Below are positions 51,826 through 62,435 of a stretch of 64,000 bases of DNA, one piece after another. Location: the NCBI GenBank assembly GCA_029641185.1, contig JAPWGK010000020.1, positions 1-64,000 of the forward strand, read 5' to 3'. The DNA is from Pseudofabraea citricarpa (lineage: Eukaryota; Ascomycota; Leotiomycetes; Helotiales; Dermateaceae). The notes under the pieces are model-generated. The model was not told the DNA's origin. It saw only the letters and a program-made list of their open reading frames with translations, and ran no database searches. Positions within the stretch are counted from its first letter, which is position 1, and each line of letters opens with the position of its first letter. The position numbers and the translations under genes were made by a program.

Positions 51826-54588
51826 CCTATTCTTCTTCGATTTCGCCCTCCTCGCTACCCGAGTGTACTGCCGGGTCTTCCTTTGCTGGGGCCGGTACAG
51901 GTGGAGTTCTAGTCCTTTGACGCCGTTCTCTTGGGGGTGGGGAGCGCTCACGTAGTGGTGGTGAAGGTTCCCTTCTAACTCTCTATTTGAAACTTTTGAT
52001 TAGAAGAATTTTCGAGGCGTGATTAACCAGGAATTAATGGAGCAACGAAAATATGCCCATGCGACAATGACCTTGTGGGATCCAAAGAAACTATTCTTGT
52101 ACCTTCTGCATGGCCGCAGGTTCCTGTTTCTGTGCCTGTCGAAGCTGGGACTTCCAGGCTTGACAATGCTCATTCATCCCCAAGTATAAAATATACAACG
52201 AACCTTTGAATCTCTCCTGCTGCCCTGACTTTCAATATCACTGTCAGCTCTTCGTCGACGTCCCGCGCTGGGTACACGAGTCTCATCTCCATATGGTAAC
52301 TCTTCAGGTCCCCCGCGTGGATCTCCACGTCTTCGGTACAATTTCTCTCGTTCGTCCTCTCTATCTCTACGCTCCCTGTCATAGTGGCTCATGGAATCAT
52401 CACGACGACTTCGATGGGTTCTGTCCGAATCACGGTCTCGGTCGTTGCGGTCGCTAGGTCGACGGCCTGGGGAAAGGAGTGTGTCCATACCGCCAGCTTT
52501 CCGGTAGTTTCTCTCACGATCAGCGATTGCTTTGCGTCGATCTGCTTCGTATGCGTCTGGCTCTGGACTACGACTCGCTCTGGTATGCCGTCCACCACCA
52601 CGATGAATTCTTTCACCTCGATCTCTATCACGATGAGTAGGACGATCCACAGAGGATCTATCACGTCGCTTTACGCGATCTTTCTCTAGGTCTTCTTCCT
52701 TCTCCTTCAGGCGTTTAATAACCTTATCAAAGGCCGAACGACGAAGATCTTCAGACGTAACTGCAGAATACTCCTCAGATCTATCAATACGATTACGAAC
52801 TCGCTCATAAGTATCATCGACGCGAACGGGAGGCTCTAGATGTTTGATGTATGACCTAAGATTGTCAACGGCACGGCGCTGCTGGCGTTCAGCTTGGTGT
52901 TTGTCGTCTTCATTACGACGAGAAATCTTTTCATGGAGCTATATTAATGTTAGTAATGGAAGGATGAAATTGATTGTTATTACGTACTCTTTCGAATATC
53001 AAAGACAAAGCATCTCGGTCAATGTTAGCAGTTCGTCGATCATTATGCATCAAGATAAGGAACTCCTCAAATGTAGTCTTTTGTTGAATCTCAAACCGCT
53101 TGTCCTACAAGTTTGTTAGCAAATATCGTAATAATTGGGAAATAACTACATACATCTAGAACATCCAAAACGTCATTGCGAGTGCTACGCAAAGCCCGTT
53201 CCTCTTCCTCGACGATGTCCCAGAAAAGATCGAGGGGAGTGGATCCTGGTTGACCCAACATCGCTATGTATCTGTCGTCCTTTTCAATCAGTGGGTGAAT
53301 TTGGCTCCATTTAGATCCAGCTTTGATTTTATTGTTGGTCTTGAGCTCATGCAACAAACCTAAGAATTCATCTCGATTCTGCCGTTCTCTCCTGGACTTG
53401 GAATTCTTTTGCTGCTGGCGTGCATCATTAAACGACTTCTCGAGAGACTTAATATGGTTTTCGAAGGCTACCAACATGTCCGACTTGCTGAGTGCTCTGA
53501 ATTTATCGTCACCTTGAAATCGATCATTTGACTGGATGATACCTTGTGCTTCTGACCATCTAGTGTAGGGCTCAAGATCTAGCCCTTTTAGAATTTCTAC
53601 TAAACCATCCATGGCAGCCTTTCGTGTCTCTAACTCGCGCTCTGAATTGATCTTTTTGAGCTCGATAATGTAATCCTCGAACAGTTGGCGTCGTTCTTCG
53701 TCGTCATCCGAGGAGCGGAATATCGTCTCCCCTTTGATTATAGGGCGAGCTGTCTTCCATCGAGTATAATGCTTAATTTCTGGATGGCTTTTCAGCATAG
53801 TAGCAAAATCGGTACGAAGTTTAGCAAGCCTTTCTTTGGCACGATCCTTCTCTTGCAGACGGACTTCTACGGCGTACTTCTCGAAGGCAGCTTTCCGGTC
53901 CTTTGGATCTTTGAGCGCTCGATATTGTGGATCTTTAATGATTATTCGCATTGTGTATTCCCACGTCCAATCGGGCTGCACATTGTTGCGCCGCAGCATT
54001 TTCAGGAAAGCTGCTTCGGCTTCTTCGTACGTCGAGTAGTCGGGATCGGTATTAGCAGGAACAAAGGCTTGAGCACCAGGACGGCTGCCATTGGCATCAT
54101 TTCCATATGCGATTTGGCGAGTCTCGCTCATGGGTTCTCTGTCGCGTGGCTGGTCATACTGTGAAGCAGAGAAACCTCCACCAGCAACAAATGTAGGTGC
54201 CCTGATAGTTTTAGAACAATTTTTTTTTGAATGAAATAGCTTTGAGTAACATACTGGATAGGAGGAGTCGGTGCAACATTTTCCTTGGCCAGCGCTTCCT
54301 TGTAAACAGCCGGTATCTCCCATGAACTCTGCTTTGTGTCTGTATTATACCAGTATTTACGTCCTCCTTCCGCAGTGTACTCTTTCCATGGTTGGTCTGC
54401 AAGCGCACGCTACCAAGGTTAGAATACATCGTGTCTGTCAATGCAGAGAAACTCACCTCTGCTGGGGTCATCAATTCCTCTGGTTTGGTCCATTGTGTTG
54501 CTTTGGTGATGGTATTGTAGTAATAAACACGTCCATCGTTATTTTTGGCCTCCTGCCATAGGACTGGCGGTACCATGTGCCCATTCAT
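51826..54588 (-). CDS. PRP40: PRP40-like splicing factor (WW and FF domains)
   Basis: U1 snRNP-associated protein bridging the 5' splice site and branch-point factors. Exons 54588-54457, 54409-54255, 54201-53154, 53104-52988 and 52938 to about 52204 are firm. Two WW domains (about 8-40 and 49-82; key residues W/YYY/W and W/YWY/W) are followed by a short linker and four or five FF domains (first near 150-205 with AFLKMLRRN and [13 protein letters not shown]). The C-terminus is Arg/Ser/Asp-rich. A conserved-looking tail ending [12 protein letters not shown] and a stop at 51,826-51,828 must belong to it. Its frame does not join in phase with the exon ending at 52,204 across a single intron, so an extra small exon (near 52,100-52,160) or a one-base indel near 51,957-51,962 must be assumed. 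Confidence 0.86.
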
Positions 54589-54909
54589 TGCGTTCGTATC
54601 AAGTGCTGATGAAATCCAAGGTGGTTGAATAGAATAGGACTTGAGGAAGACAAGGTCGCAAAGAAAGTTTGATCTCGCGACAAACGTACTATACTTCTGC
54701 CAATCACGCTAGTGAGCTCACCCCTGCTTGCTTGATGCGACAGCTAAAGAGCTGCTGTAACCACTGCAGTTGTTGATGGACGAAAAGCATCAGATTGGTC
54801 AATTCACGATTATCTTGCGGCTACCACTTGCATACGCCTTGGTCTTGTCGATGTCATTGAGATACTCTCCTTGAGCTTGTATTTTAGTTGAAACAGCGGA
54901 ATCGCCAGG
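54589..54909. promoter_or_regulatory. Divergent promoter, PRP40 / TRS65
   Basis: A 321-bp spacer with one CCAAT box (54,700-54,704). No other motif stands out. Confidence 0.4.
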
Positions 54910-56752
54910 ATGATGGAACCTTCAGAAGAAGAGCTACCCCCACGAGGCAGTCTTGAATTTGTCGAAAGCTCTGTGTTGGATACACTTGTGCCTCTTGATG
55001 GCGGAGTCAATATTGAGAATGCACTAAGTGGCTCTGTAGAGCGCCTTGATGACAGTCACGACTCTCCACTTGCCTCTATTGCACAGCGACAATTACTCTT
55101 CTTTGGTAAGCTTCACCTATCATTTTTAAGACTGTTATCTTACTCATTCTTAGATCCTAGATGAAACTGTCACTGTCTTTGTAGTCCTGCAGACTCCCTA
55201 CTTTGATGAGCGTTCACTGCGTTCATATTTAGGCCGGCTTGCCATCACACTAGAAGCACAAGTGGTAAATACAACTGCAGAAAGCTACGAAGGCCCTCCG
55301 CCACAAGAAACCATATTCACCGGGTCCATACAGGATACAGAAGATCCTATGATTGTTGTCCAAGGTCCTGATGACAGTGGTGGGGAAGGTCATATACTTG
55401 TTGTCTGGAAAGTGGTTGCATTTCTTGCAAGGCCCAGGCTCCGTCTTCAGAACCCCTCGGTGGTATTTTCAGCGTCAGCGAATTTGAAGCCCCTCGAACA
55501 AGTTCAAGCAGAAGCACTAAGACAGGAATATCTGCCAAGTCAGATTCCGTCTGGGGTTAATATTTTGGAGGCTTTCAGCAATGACCCTGCCCTAGGGGGG
55601 GTAAAACCTCATTTGTCCGCGTTGAGAGTATCCAGAGTTGCACCCGTCACACAAACAGCAAGAGATATGATGAGGCCGCTTAAAAATATATCGCGTCAGT
55701 CCATTAAGATATTTCCAGCGATCAATGCCCGTGTCAGGTATTCGAGACCTAGTACGACTCCCACAAATCCATCTGTGGTGGCCTCACTCGATATTGATAT
55801 CACCCCATACGCCAATTGCTACATATCACTGAGGAAAGTCGATATCAAAATTTCAGGTGGCCAAGTGGAGAATCTGAATGACATAGAAGGGTTGTTTCTT
55901 CCTATTAAATGCCGCCCTCAGGACGACGTCACCTTTTTGTATCGAATCATACCTGACGATATGGATATAACCAACAAATCTCAAATCCGTGCTCTTGAGG
56001 TGTCAATAGAGGCATGCGCAGACTTAGTCAAAGAAATTTGCCAGCCAATAGTATCTATGAACTGGACAACTGCTCTTGACTTTACGCCTCCCGTCAACCC
56101 CGGCTTTGGTACCCCAACTCAGCCCATCGTACGTCAGCATCGCCCTTCTCAGCTTTCACTGGGATCTTCTTTTGACACTATCCCAACCGTTTCATCACTT
56201 TCTATTAATCGACCAGACGCGCTTCCAGCTGTGGAACTTACCACCCGCCATGAGCGCTCGTCTTCCATTCCGGATTTTGGCGTGACTATGACATTCACCG
56301 GCCCACACCTAGAAGAGCCCATTTACGCTGGTATTCCCTTTACCTGGTCCGTATTTATAGTCAATAGGTCTGATAGACCACGAAAACTAGCACTCATGGT
56401 TCTCCCAAAACGCCGAAGATCAGATACACGTATTGCGCGGCCGCCATCAACTGGTTTTAGCGGTAATCGCAAAGATGTCAAGGTGGCTGATGCAGTGGTT
56501 GATGAAAATATCATACATGCTATGCAACGCAACTCTGTACTTGAATCTGCGGAGGTAATATGCTTGAGTACAGATACTCGGGTTGGCCCGTTGGCTCCGT
56601 CGGCATGTCATACGGTAGAATTGACATTCATGGCGTTAAAAGAGGGTATCGTGGGAGTCGAGGCCGTAAGAGTTGTGGATTTAGGCACACAAGAGCATGT
56701 TGATATCAGAGATTTACCAAGTATTATAATATCTCCTCGGAAAGAGACATAG
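54910..56752 (+). CDS. TRAPPII subunit Trs65-like protein
   Basis: TRS65 is the fungal-specific subunit of the TRAPPII tether, the Rab exchange complex acting at the late Golgi. Two exons (54910-55105, 55161-56752) with a 55-bp intron give 595 residues. The acceptor is the second TAG (after ATCCTAG); the first would create an immediate stop. The N-terminus with FVESSVLDTLVP and DETVTVFVVLQTPYFDERS begins the conserved region. The middle is Ser/Pro-rich. The C-terminal beta-rich immunoglobulin-like part ends VVDLGTQEHVDIRDLPSIII, the pattern I associate with Trs65 C-termini. There is no signal peptide or membrane segment. Identification rests on overall recognition rather than on catalytic residues; an unrelated trafficking protein is the alternative. 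Two ATGs open the frame (54,910 and 54,913). Confidence 0.75.
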
Positions 56753-57188
56753 CTAGAATATGCGTAAACTCTACAGCTTTTGTATATCGATTGCATGGGA
56801 TGGAAGAGAGCGGCTCCTCAAGGTACCTAGTGTAGTGAGTCCATGTGAGTGTAGCCAGCTCAAGCATTCCTCACAGCACGTGATGGGCTCGCTACCCCTC
56901 AAGCTGATAGATCATGGGCAATCCTCGAATATTAGATGTTTACCATTAAGCATTATAGTTAAGGCCATGGGCCGGCAGTTGCCTCTTCGTAACACATCGG
57001 CATGCGCGCATGAGGCCTTCAAATTAATAGAGTCAAAACATAAGAGCCGGTGGTTATTATTTTCCAAGGAGAGTAAGTCGCCAGCCAGCCAGTCAATGCA
57101 AAGTATTATTACTCGCGTGCCGAAAGTTGCTATAAATGCCTCTACCCCTTTTCTTTCTCGTTTGTACATCAGTGACCGCCCGAACTCT
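56753..57188. other. Intergenic between convergent genes, no gene seen
   Basis: The frame extending TRS65 downstream on the plus strand is antisense to the acetyltransferase terminal exon and is not a gene. Confidence 0.5.
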
Positions 57189-57945
57189 TTAGCTTCCTAT
57201 TGCAGTCACTGGTTCTCGTATCATGATCCAGTTGGTCGCTGGCCTGTCCCCTCCCCATTTTTGGGTATCAATAGTCAAAAGGTCGATGTCCCTAAAGGAA
57301 AGTTTCAGGTATACTGGATGGCCAGCCTCCGTAGATTCAAGGTATGTCTTTCTTCCCTCCGCGTCGGCGAGATCGAGCCCATACCGCAGGAGCATACCCG
57401 CGACCCCCTTACCTTGATACTCTTGATGAACTCCTAGGAACTCCAGGACTGTCCCTGGTATTAATAGGGATTCATATATAGCATTGGGGACACCTCAACC
57501 ACGTACCGTAAGTATCTTGCGGGTTGACATATAGGCTACGATACTTGTTCAGGCCATCGAATAAAGCATCAAAGCTTTCAATGTTTGCTCCCTCAGGATA
57601 GGAGTGCTCGCCTCTGCTTCGCTTTGCTGCGGTCTCTTGGGCCTTTCTCTCCTTTTCCTGCTTCTGCGCTTCCGTCAGGACAATAGGAAACGCCCAGCGA
57701 CTAATGCCAGCTATCTTGTTACTACTAAGCTCCCGCACGACAAATTGGTGCACCCCAGGAATAGTGAATTGTGTTGTGAGACGATTCGTGAGCCAGCGCT
57801 CTTTAGCCGCCTGGTTTGCAGTGCCAAAGTTGAGACGCGTGTGGAAGTCATTCGCGAAGGAGCTGAGAACGACGGCAACCATGCCTGGGACATCCTCCAG
57901 TGTTGCGGGTGAAAGCGCAAAGTATTTGAGAAATTCACGTGCCAT
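57189..57945 (-). CDS. GNAT-family N-acetyltransferase
   Basis: Two exons (57945-57507, 57454-57189) with a 52-bp intron give 234 residues. The acetyl-CoA-binding motif A reads LEFLGVHQEYQGKGVAGMLL (about 149-168), with the QxxGxG pyrophosphate loop. The preceding part has an Ala/Lys-rich loop (EAQKQEKERKAQETAAKRS), common in fungal acetyltransferases of unknown substrate. The next part contains YLESTEAGHPVYLKLSF, the usual motif B region of small-molecule GNATs. The phase-1 intron splits a glycine codon and keeps the strand before motif A continuous (TYGTVLEFL). The start is the first ATG. The acceptor substrate cannot be predicted; a small metabolite is likelier than histones from the overall type. 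Confidence 0.85.
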
Positions 57946-59156
57946 GATCTAAACACTCTGGTCGTGTTGAAGACTTGGGGTTGGGGTTTTTGAAGTTTTG
58001 TTGCAATGCGTACCCATGTAACCCTACCTGCCCTGGCCTGGGTACCTACCTCGAGGCTTTATAGGCGACTTGTACGTACGGTAGTAACTTCGCCATACTG
58101 CTGACATTGCACGGCATTTCCGTCAGGTTGTTTGTTGCATGAGAAACGAGCTCCGTACCCGAACACCGCGTGTCGAGCATCATCCATCCACCCGTGGATT
58201 TCCAGAAGGCGTCTGCGGCACGACCCCTCATGGCGAGCGAGAGAGGGAGAGAGAGGGTAAAGGAGGGAGATGCAGACCGACGACGACGATACAGTAATAC
58301 TGTAACAGGCGAGATGATGGCTCATTTTGTTGAGTTAGTGCATGTTCAATGCAGATCAGCCTGCCGCGGGCGCGTTCATCTGAAATTGATGAATAATAAT
58401 ACAGTATCATCGCTGTGCTGCTTGCGTTTGCGTTTGCAGGGGATAACAACACAGCACAAGGCCAACAAGCAAGGAGCAGGCCTATAGCACACGACGGAAG
58501 GCTTCCCACTGCCGCAGCTCGAGAAGGCCATGCATAGGCTAGCGACTGAACCGGGTACCGCCCATGCTCAACTCCTCTCACTCATCTCCTATCGCCAGAC
58601 CAGACCACGGTAGAAGAGATTGGCTGGGAAGTGGGAACAATATCGGGGGTGCGGGTGCAGGTGCCAAGGCCCTGGTCATCCTGCTCTGCTCTGCTCTGCT
58701 CTGTGCAAAGTTCAAACCTGCAAACCCGCAGAGAAAGAAACAAAGAAAGGAAGAAAGGAAGAAATCGACACAGAATCGACACAGAATTATGCTGTCCGCT
58801 GTGCTGCATCGTTGACCGAGTGAGTCCTCGTGCAAGCTCATGCTATATCAGGTCGCCGTCAGCCTCTCCAGTCGTTTCCGTTCCGTTTGCGCTACCTCGA
58901 CTCAAGCTGTTGCTGTCTCTTCTCGTCCTGGCGCCATCGCCATCCCCTCCACCACTCCCTCCCTCTCTCCTGGCCCCTTATCACCAAGCTCAATTGCGCC
59001 AGCTTCTCCAAATTCTCCGATACTGCAAACAGCTAGAGGGCGCCTGCAGTGGGTGACGGCGTCCTCTTGGGGAGAAGTATCAACGACTTGATAACTTCCC
59101 CTCGTGCTCCACCACGCCGGCCAACAACCTCTCCTCTCGTCAGAACAGACGGCAGC
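57946..59156. promoter_or_regulatory. Divergent 1.2-kb intergenic region rich in simple repeats
   Basis: It separates the acetyltransferase start from the large Ser-rich protein start. It contains GA-rich DNA (58,231-58,265), four CTGCT pentamers (58,681-58,700), an A/G-rich stretch (58,731-58,763), a perfect 11-bp tandem duplication (ATCGACACAGA, 58,764-58,785) and CT-rich segments (58,905-58,980). Many short ORFs occur on both strands but none has support. A long 5' leader for the downstream gene is plausible. Confidence 0.45.
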
Positions 59157-61844
59157 ATGCAGGTGCAAACGACAACCACGGCCACTATGGCATTCCCAAC
59201 TCTGCCTGCGTCGCCCACGCTCACGAACCCCGACATGATTCTTCCCTATGGAGAGTACGACTCGACTCCTTCTCCGCCGCAAGATCCATATCAACCGCCT
59301 GATCTACCTGGGCCTTGGAACGACACGAGGACGACGGAAATGCAATTTTCAATCGGCCCACCCCATATGACAGGTCCAATTACCCCGACCACACCAATCA
59401 TCTATGGAAATGGGACAATGCTGTCAGATATTGGAGAAGTCACTGAGGTGGAAAGCACGCCTCGGCGACTGCCAGCACCGTCGGAAAGAAGAGCCTTGAA
59501 AGGAATTGGTGGTCCGCTGCGAGTTAGTCCTGCGATGGGCCATAGTGCTCTGCTTAAAAGAACTAAGATGGGCACGCACGAGAGAAAGACCTCGGTGGAA
59601 TCGACAAGTACAATCACGTCCGAAGGCCAGGTCGCTGAGCATGTCTTTGCAGATTTTGACGATGGCGTTAGTGTCGACGACAGTGTTTTCCAAGGGGATG
59701 ATGAGCAGAGTGTCGCAGATTCGTATACTGAGGAGGTAATTGCGGCAGAGACACAACGCCTCGCCAAGAAAGAAACTACAGCTGAACAAGAGGATGACAA
59801 AAATTCAAGTGCTGCGCTGAGTAGGAGAGCTGAGGCCATCTTATTGAATGCGAAGAAGCGGCTGAATGTAAGTTCCACTATCACATTTAGCTCTCCCTGT
59901 ATTAACATTTAAAAGAACATGGAGGGCAATCTCACACGCGCCCGTGGTTCATTGTATGTGACGCCATCTGCTTCTATGTCTTCAATCCATAGCAGCAGTC
60001 CTCTGTCGAGATCTACACCATCCCCCCCACAGAACGTTCTAAGGATAGTACCTGCATTTGGCGTTGCTCCTACGAGGCATCGCGAGTTTCACACTTCTAG
60101 CTCTCCCTCTGGGAGCCCCGGACATTCAAGGGTGTACAGCGAAAACTCGATCCCTTCCGTGCAATCGCAGAAGGCACCTTTCATTCTTCGCTCGGCCAGT
60201 GCAGGAGCAGGTTATATGGGAACAAATGGGTTTCGCAGGCACACCAGCAGGGAGAGCCTTATACTGGAAGAACCAAAGACCTCCTCGCGCCCAGTGTCAG
60301 CCCTACCTTTGAGTAAGACATCCCCACTGAGCAAATCATCGCCACCTCTTTCTAGTTCTCTAGAGCCGCTTGACGAAGAGGACGCCTCGAGGTTTGGCGC
60401 AGATCGTGAAACTATGAGGTCGAGCTTAAGCGACTATAGCCACTTTAGCCACGGCGATAACCATCGAGGACTTACTCGGTCTGCTTCGTCAATGCAAATG
60501 CGAGATCTACGGGACCAGATGCATGACTTGAAAGGTAGATTATCATCCTTGCGCGACCGAGCTCGGGAAGATTCGATGAAGCGTCGGAGTCTACAGAGTT
60601 TAAGGACACCTAGTCCCTTTACAGCTGCCGAACAATGGTACACCGATCACAAAGGTTACAAAGAGGGAGGGCTCAGTGCCGACAAATTAGTTGCTCAAAA
60701 TCCCTGGAGAAACGAACCAATTGGCACCACCGACATCGACAAGGAGATGCATACTGAGGTCGCGAAAGCTCAGAGTCCTGAATATGGAGGCTCTGATGCT
60801 ACCAGTGTATATGAAGACGTGCGCGAAAACCAACTGACTACCACGGAGGCACATGAAGTACATCAGACAATTCCAGAGGAAGACGAAGAGGAGAAGGAGG
60901 CTGAACCAGAGATGGACGACCGATCTGAAAGTGAGTACACTGATGAAATGGTCAACCGCGAAGAGCTTGATGATTACGAGAGTGAAACCGAATCCGTCTA
61001 TCACGATACCATCATGCCTATATCTCACGAAGATCGCGAGGATGCTTTTGATTATGAGCACTTCTTCCTGCACAGTGCTATGGGCACGCTAAGTCAGCAG
61101 AGGAACAGCAGGAGAGACAGCGTCAGTAGCTATGGCTCTGAGGACTCTGTCGAAACAACTCGTGGCCCAGCCGTAGAAACAGAAAAGGCCGCACCTGACC
61201 CAAGGACCTCCATTGGTCATCTAAGAAACGGGAGCAGTGCATCAGTGTCCACACTGGCTACATTCGCAACCGCAAGCGAGGGACGCGGAGATGACGATGA
61301 CAACGAAGAAGAAAACTACGCCGTCCAACAAGTAAACGAACGTTCGGAAATCGAGACGAAGACGCCTATTGCAGTAAAAAGATCGACTTTTGGCCCACCA
61401 GCTAACGACACGGTTCAAAAAACTCGATCACCCTCGCCCGAACAGAAAAGCAGACCGTCTTCGGTTATTAATGATGGTGACCGTCAAGCCCCCGGTAGCC
61501 ATCGCCCCTCGGTATCCTCTTTTGATTCCATTTCTTCTGCCGGAACGACACGCAGCTTTCCTCTTGTCAACAAGCCAAAATCATCACCTGATCTCAAGGC
61601 CGGCTCTATTCTCAGCGGGACCGAAACATTAAACGAAAACCAAACTCCAGAACGCCAGGGACCATCGCCAGTGCATATGCTTGCTAAAGAAGATCAGATT
61701 CTGGTTGAAAGATTGGTTGCGAGCTTGGGAAAGTGTGTCCTCGGGTTGCAAGAAGCCGGTCGTTCCAGTTATGAAGGTCGAATCTGGAGAAGAAGACTGG
61801 ACGCCGCTCGAAGGGTGCTTGAGGGACAAGAGGGTGCTATATAA
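59157..61844 (+). CDS. Large Ser/Glu-rich protein of unknown function
   Basis: I do not recognise a named family. Two exons (59157-59867, 59916-61844) with a 48-bp intron give 879 residues. The start is the first in-frame ATG; the frame is open further upstream without one. The protein is predicted mostly disordered: a Pro/Thr-rich N-terminus, many SSP/RSTPSPP-type stretches and acidic patches (about 560-620). An Ala-rich helix (about 218-240) ends exon 1. The most conserved-looking block is about 430-475: LRDQMHDLKGRLSSLRDRAR followed by MKRRSLQSLRTPSPF, a short coiled coil next to a basic Ser segment. A second helix (about 840-877) closes the protein. No membrane segment or catalytic motif is seen. 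A scaffold or cytoskeletal/cell-polarity role is possible but not shown. Confidence 0.8.
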
Positions 61845-62435
61845 GCCTGATTTGATTTCTTTTGTTGGCGATTTGCACGGTGTGCTACGGCGCATCTATT
61901 CTGGTAGGACTTTGCTTTCTCTGATACCCACTTTGCCTTTCATTTGTATTTGGGGAGGTGGCTACTTTTAAGTGGATATGATTATGTCACATAGGCAGGT
62001 TTAGCTGATACCTGCTCATTTTTGAACGAAGATAGAAATAATGTCTTTTAGAAGGAAGAATATATGTGGTACAAGCTAGCAGATGAAATGCGGTAATGCA
62101 TAATTGTGGCAGCTCTATTATAATTATTGAATGGTCTTTTAATCAGCATTCTTGTCTTGAATTCGTTGATGATAATTCTTCGTTGCTTTACTTTGCTTTG
62201 TACGAGAGGGTTGCTAGAGGTCAGGGATAATTACAGCCTTGCAGCTGCCTTTCAGCCTCGTTCAACGGCGTCCAGGCTTCCAACGTGATCTTCATTGTCG
62301 TCAACCACGTAACATCCTAACAACTTTACTACCTATTATTGTGAACGACGGCTTTCTTTCAACTTCTACTCACCATATATTATGGTATAATTCAAGACCT
62401 AGCAAAGGGCACACTCGCATAGCAAAGAGTTTGCA
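61845..62435. other. Intergenic, no gene seen
   Basis: 3' flank of the Ser-rich gene and promoter of the polymerase gene. No repeats or conserved frames were found. Confidence 0.5.

Noticed and set aside
56760..57437. Plus-strand ORF of 225 codons after TRS65
   Set aside because: Most of it is antisense to the acetyltransferase terminal exon, which has a clear GNAT motif on the other strand.
58564..59091. Several plus- and minus-strand ORFs of 70-140 codons
   Set aside because: They lie in low-complexity promoter or leader sequence, overlap each other in many frames and show no domain.
59402..59908. Minus-strand ORF of 168 codons
   Set aside because: Antisense shadow of the first exon of the Ser-rich protein.
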